NCBI GenBank assembly: GCA_034008185.1
Contig: CM067109.1
Coordinates: forward strand, 32,892,885 to 32,956,884
Direction of reading: 5' to 3'
Source of the DNA: Gorsachius magnificus
Lineage: Eukaryota; Chordata; Aves; Pelecaniformes; Ardeidae
DNA: 64,000 nucleotides
Shown one piece after another: positions 60,301-64,000 of the stretch. Both the position numbers and the translations under genes were made by a program. The first letter of the stretch is position 1. Each line of letters starts with the position of its first letter. Below the pieces are notes generated by a model. It saw nothing but the letters and a program-made list of their open reading frames with translations, did not search any database and was not told where the DNA came from.

Positions 60301-61739
60301 AGAGGCTTAAAAATAACCCCTTCCTCTCACATCATCTAGTTGTCAAACAGAATGTGAAAATCCAAATTCTATTACCTTTCAAAAAGCGGGAAAATTCCCA
60401 AAACTCACAAAAGAAAAGATGGCAAAAAGGTAGGAAAACCAAAAAATAAAATGGCATGAACAAATTGTAGGGAGAACAGACCCAGTGATTTTTATTTTTA
60501 AGATCAAAAATAGGTTAAGAGCAGCCACCAATGCTACTTCAGTACTTTATGGTTAGACTTGTGTAAATCAACAGATACTTCCATTGCAGAAAAAAACACT
60601 GTGCCAGACTGACAGCAGTGTAATTTAAGATTTTCTAGGTATCAAGCAATACTAACATTTTGCCACAGGGGTTTTAAAAAGCCACAATGGAAAGGCACAC
60701 CTAGGTAAATTGTGGATCCAGAATCTGCAGATGCTTCAGTACATAAATTAACCACTTCTTTCCTGTCAGCAAGTTGTTAATTTTGAAATACCAGACTCTG
60801 TAATTATTTTACTGCTGTCCACTTTCACCAGGTATAACTAATTTTCAAGTAACCCCTGAGATCTATCCAAGTAACAGAAGTCCTTCTCTGTCTGTTCCCT
60901 ATCTAACCTTCAAATTCCCCTTAGAAAACTATTCTGCTGCTTTAGATAATCGATATGTAATTCAACAGAAATATAAAGCTAAGGGCAGCACAAGATTTAA
61001 TTGAATTAAATACAAGGGCACAGCCTCCACTTTCAAACTCCTTTTTTGTAGCAGAAATTCCAGTCAGTTACAGTGGAATGCTACAGATTGCAGGCCTTGT
61101 AAAAAAGAATTCAGGTTAGTGGTGTTGTTGTAGAAAACATGGGAACCTTGATTGCAGTAGGCATTGGCTACAACAGAAAAGAGTCTTTTCTAAGCTGCAG
61201 AGGAAAAAAATTAAGTGATGTGATGAAGTCAGATTAAGATAAACTTCTGTGTGTGTGCATATAACAAGAGAATTAAAAATAAACAGCTTTTTTTTACAAC
61301 TGGAAACGCAGTGAGAAACCAGCACATTAAAGACAGCAATGAGTTTAACTTATAAGGAAAAAAAATGTGTTCCACAGTTTTATTAAGGTAAACCTATCTA
61401 AAAGCCCTTTTCTTCCCTCATTTTCTAGACTCCGTACATCACCTATCACCTTGGAATATAATCCCCTAATTTAAGAAGATGTAATTTAGGTAAACATGTC
61501 TGTCCCAGTTACCAAATGCATTACTGCCCTCTGCCAAGTAGTGTAAAACAGTAGTGTTTATTCATGATACACAGACAAATCCCAACTCTATTAAAATACA
61601 TAAAGTTTTCCATTAAGTTCGAAAGGGGTAAAGATTCTAAAGCAAAGGAAATGATGAATGTATAAGTGAATCAAGAGTTATTTATAACATAGCAGAATAT
61701 ACCAGACATAATGGCTTTGTCTCCTTTTTCTGTGTAAAA
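57311..61739. other. Gene-free stretch
   Basis: AT-rich with A18 at 59249-59266 and A-rich runs near 60037-60058. A frame at 59018-59284 ends in the poly-A; without a poly(A) signal or recognisable product I do not call a retrogene. Confidence 0.5.
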
Positions 61740-62330
61740 GGACTGTGGTGGCACAAAGGAACTCTTGCATGCTTGTGGCTGGGCAGAAGTATGTCACAGC
61801 ATATGCATCCAAGGAAAACCACTACCTCCTTCACAATCCAGGCACAGATACAAGAGGCATAATTGCAGCCACAGGGAGTGGAGGACAAGCTGTGACTCAT
61901 AGCTCTCCACGGCTGCCAGGCCCTGATCCCACAGGCTTCCCATGCCTGGGGCTTGTTGGAAGGCAGTGAGAGAGGAACAGACCCATCTAGCAAAGCACCA
62001 GTGTGAACAGCTGTGGGACTAGGCAACCAGCATACATAGGGTACAGCAGTAACCTAAGCTTACCTACATCATGTCTGGAGCCACTTCTTTCCTGAATCAA
62101 TGAAGTTTGGAGGGGCAGATTACACATGCTGCCTGCAGCCATTCCCCTGCCTGTCCATGAGCACTGTTTGGCTGGTACATACCATCATCCATGGGTCAAC
62201 ATCCCAGCCCAGCCTTGGCTTGTCCCCATTCCCACAGAGGTGTCTAATGCCCAGGGATGGGGCTGTCCTGGCTGACCCCAGCTTGCCCTGCTCCCCGGTC
62301 CCCATGAACCACATGCCTTGAGGACCGTAA
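61740..62330. other. GC-richer patch of unknown nature
   Basis: Locally rich in CCC and GGC trinucleotides compared with the flanks. Frames open on both strands (61682-62026 minus, 61745-61969 and 62100-62321 plus) are typical of GC-rich DNA lacking stops. No domain recognised. Confidence 0.35.
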
Positions 62331-64000
62331 CTCGCAGTAATTCCATTATTCAGTGATTAGGTAGTAAAAAGAAAAAATATGTCATATTATCCTGATTGTG
62401 AAAAGGTATACCTTCACTATGCTCTAAAGAAGAAATTATCTTCTAAAAGAATAACTAAAAAAATGGCTTTCATGTGGATGGAACATGCATATTTCACAGT
62501 GGTTACTCCTCCTATGGTAATAGCAAGATCTTAAGAGAGTTTCTTCCTCTTCATTTTGTGCCAGGAACAAATTTAAACAGCTGTGGAAATGTGTGTTTCT
62601 TTCTCAGTTACCTATAAGGTAAGTACCAAAATGAATGCAGCCCAGAGACATCTCTCCTTCACTCCTTCAAAACTTACAATTCCATAGCTGAGCATGGCAT
62701 TCAGATTTCTATTGTTGCAACATTTTACAGTGCTCTGCTACAGCTTCTGATAACTTTGTTCTAAGACGTGAGACATAATTACTCCCTACAGGTTTCTCAA
62801 AGCACAACTTTTTTTTTTTTCTTTCTTCATGGATCTCTTCTCAGAAAGATATCATGAGAAATAAAAAGCCTCTTTCTCTATTTCATGACGGTCTAGTATT
62901 CTGTGACATCCCTAAAATCTCTTAGAGAAAATACAACTACAGATACAAGGGCTATTTACTTATTTTTCTAATATTTCAATCAAAACCAAAGATGACAACA
63001 CAGACTTCTGTGACGTGGGGGATTTAAATTTGCGCAAAGATAAATTTTAGGCACACCACCTACAGTAATGTGCTCCCTACATCCAGCATATCTGTCAGTG
63101 TTCTAACTGATGGCATAGATGCTGTTATAGATAACATTTGCTCAAAGTTGCACCAAATGTGAAATAAGTAACAGTTGGGCAAACAAACATATAAACAAGT
63201 TTAAGATACAAACAGTCATTTCAGATTCTATATGTAATATTGAATTCATGTCACTGAAGCTAGCAACACTATCTTTCTGAAACTGATTTGAGGCAAGTTT
63301 CTCCTAACTATAGGGGGTTTTTATCCAATTAAAGATGATAATGTTAAGTGGTGGATATATAAGTCTGCAATAACACAGAGATATCTTATTTCTTTTATCT
63401 TGTGTATAAAACCCGCCAATCAAACCATTAGTGCTGCAGTCAAAAGGCTTGTTATTATTTTTATTCTATTTTGTAAATTATCAGCCTTTACACTCTGTAT
63501 TTATTTGTTTTTATACTCAGTTTACTAGTTTAATTTTCAGGATGCTGAGAACCAGGAACTTCCCTTACAAAAATTGATCCCTTATGTTGCTCAATATTTG
63601 CTTTACCTAGTGCATACTTGGTATTACAAATACCGTGGTGATGATAAGCAACAATCTTTGTAATAATTTATAAGCTATTTCACATAGGGTCATACTGAAA
63701 ATTAGAATATAATATATGCTAGCCAAGTTTTAATTGGAATTGACACTTAATCATGTGTAGAATTGATATGGGAAATAACCAAGTAACTTGACAAGTGAAG
63801 AAGACAAATAATTTAATACTTCATGTCTGAGTTTTCAGATGCTTTGTATTCATCAAGTGTGTTACACCTAAGGAAAAAAGTTCCAATATGCTCAACCCAA
63901 AACTAAAGTGACCTCCAGACATAAAAATCACTTTTCTAAAGTATAATTTGTGGTTTCTAAAAAACATCAAATGAGTTTTTGAAAAAGCAGAACAGATTTT
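62331..64000. other. Gene-free stretch to the window end
   Basis: AT-rich with a T run near 62811-62820. Nothing recognisable. Confidence 0.5.

Overview
This window is about 64 kb of bird nuclear DNA. The evidence is the repeat content: CR1 LINE 3' ends with the avian octamer tail (ATTCTATG)n, and a class III (ERV-L type) endogenous retrovirus with several solo LTRs of the same family. An AT-rich gene desert surrounds them. Young CR1s together with ERV-L LTRs suggest a neoavian bird, but the species and chromosome cannot be read from the sequence. I found no convincing host exon, RNA gene or CRISPR array.

Layout. Bases 1-2737 are unique AT-rich DNA. Bases 2743-10425 hold a nearly complete ERV-L provirus flanked by the 5-bp duplication GACTG. 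In order it has: 5' LTR, tRNA-Lys type primer binding site, a gag frame with an unusual hydrophobic N-terminus and a 60-bp tandem repeat, a CR1 nested at the end of gag, a long open protease/RT/RNase H frame, a frameshifted integrase, a polypurine tract and the 3' LTR. The two LTRs differ at 8 sites and one T-run, so the insertion is fairly recent. Five bases past its right-hand duplication is a second, older class II (ERVK/alpharetrovirus-like) element, about 10436-13281. It is rearranged: one LTR is inverted and lies about 2 kb from the other, around a decayed integrase region.

The remaining sequence is desert broken by repeats: an ERV-L solo LTR (14422-14998) beside a CR1 tail (15008-15353), a young CR1 (17783-18554), an older minus-strand CR1 (19749-21030), a possible ancient L3-type LINE relic (34735-35100), a CR1 tail followed at once by a roughly 3-kb CR1 (36011-39093), two more minus-strand solo LTRs (43950-44459 and 47021-47565), an old CR1 scrap (49993-50200), and a CR1 nested inside an ERV-L LTR fragment (54332-54960). 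From 54961 to 64000 nothing is recognisable apart from two GC-richer patches.

The only protein-coding content is transposon-derived, and every retroviral gene is broken. The observations most worth a second look are the multi-pass membrane region at the start of gag, the in-frame 60-bp gag repeat, the inverted class II LTR pair joined at an LTR terminus, and the CR1 that landed in the young provirus.
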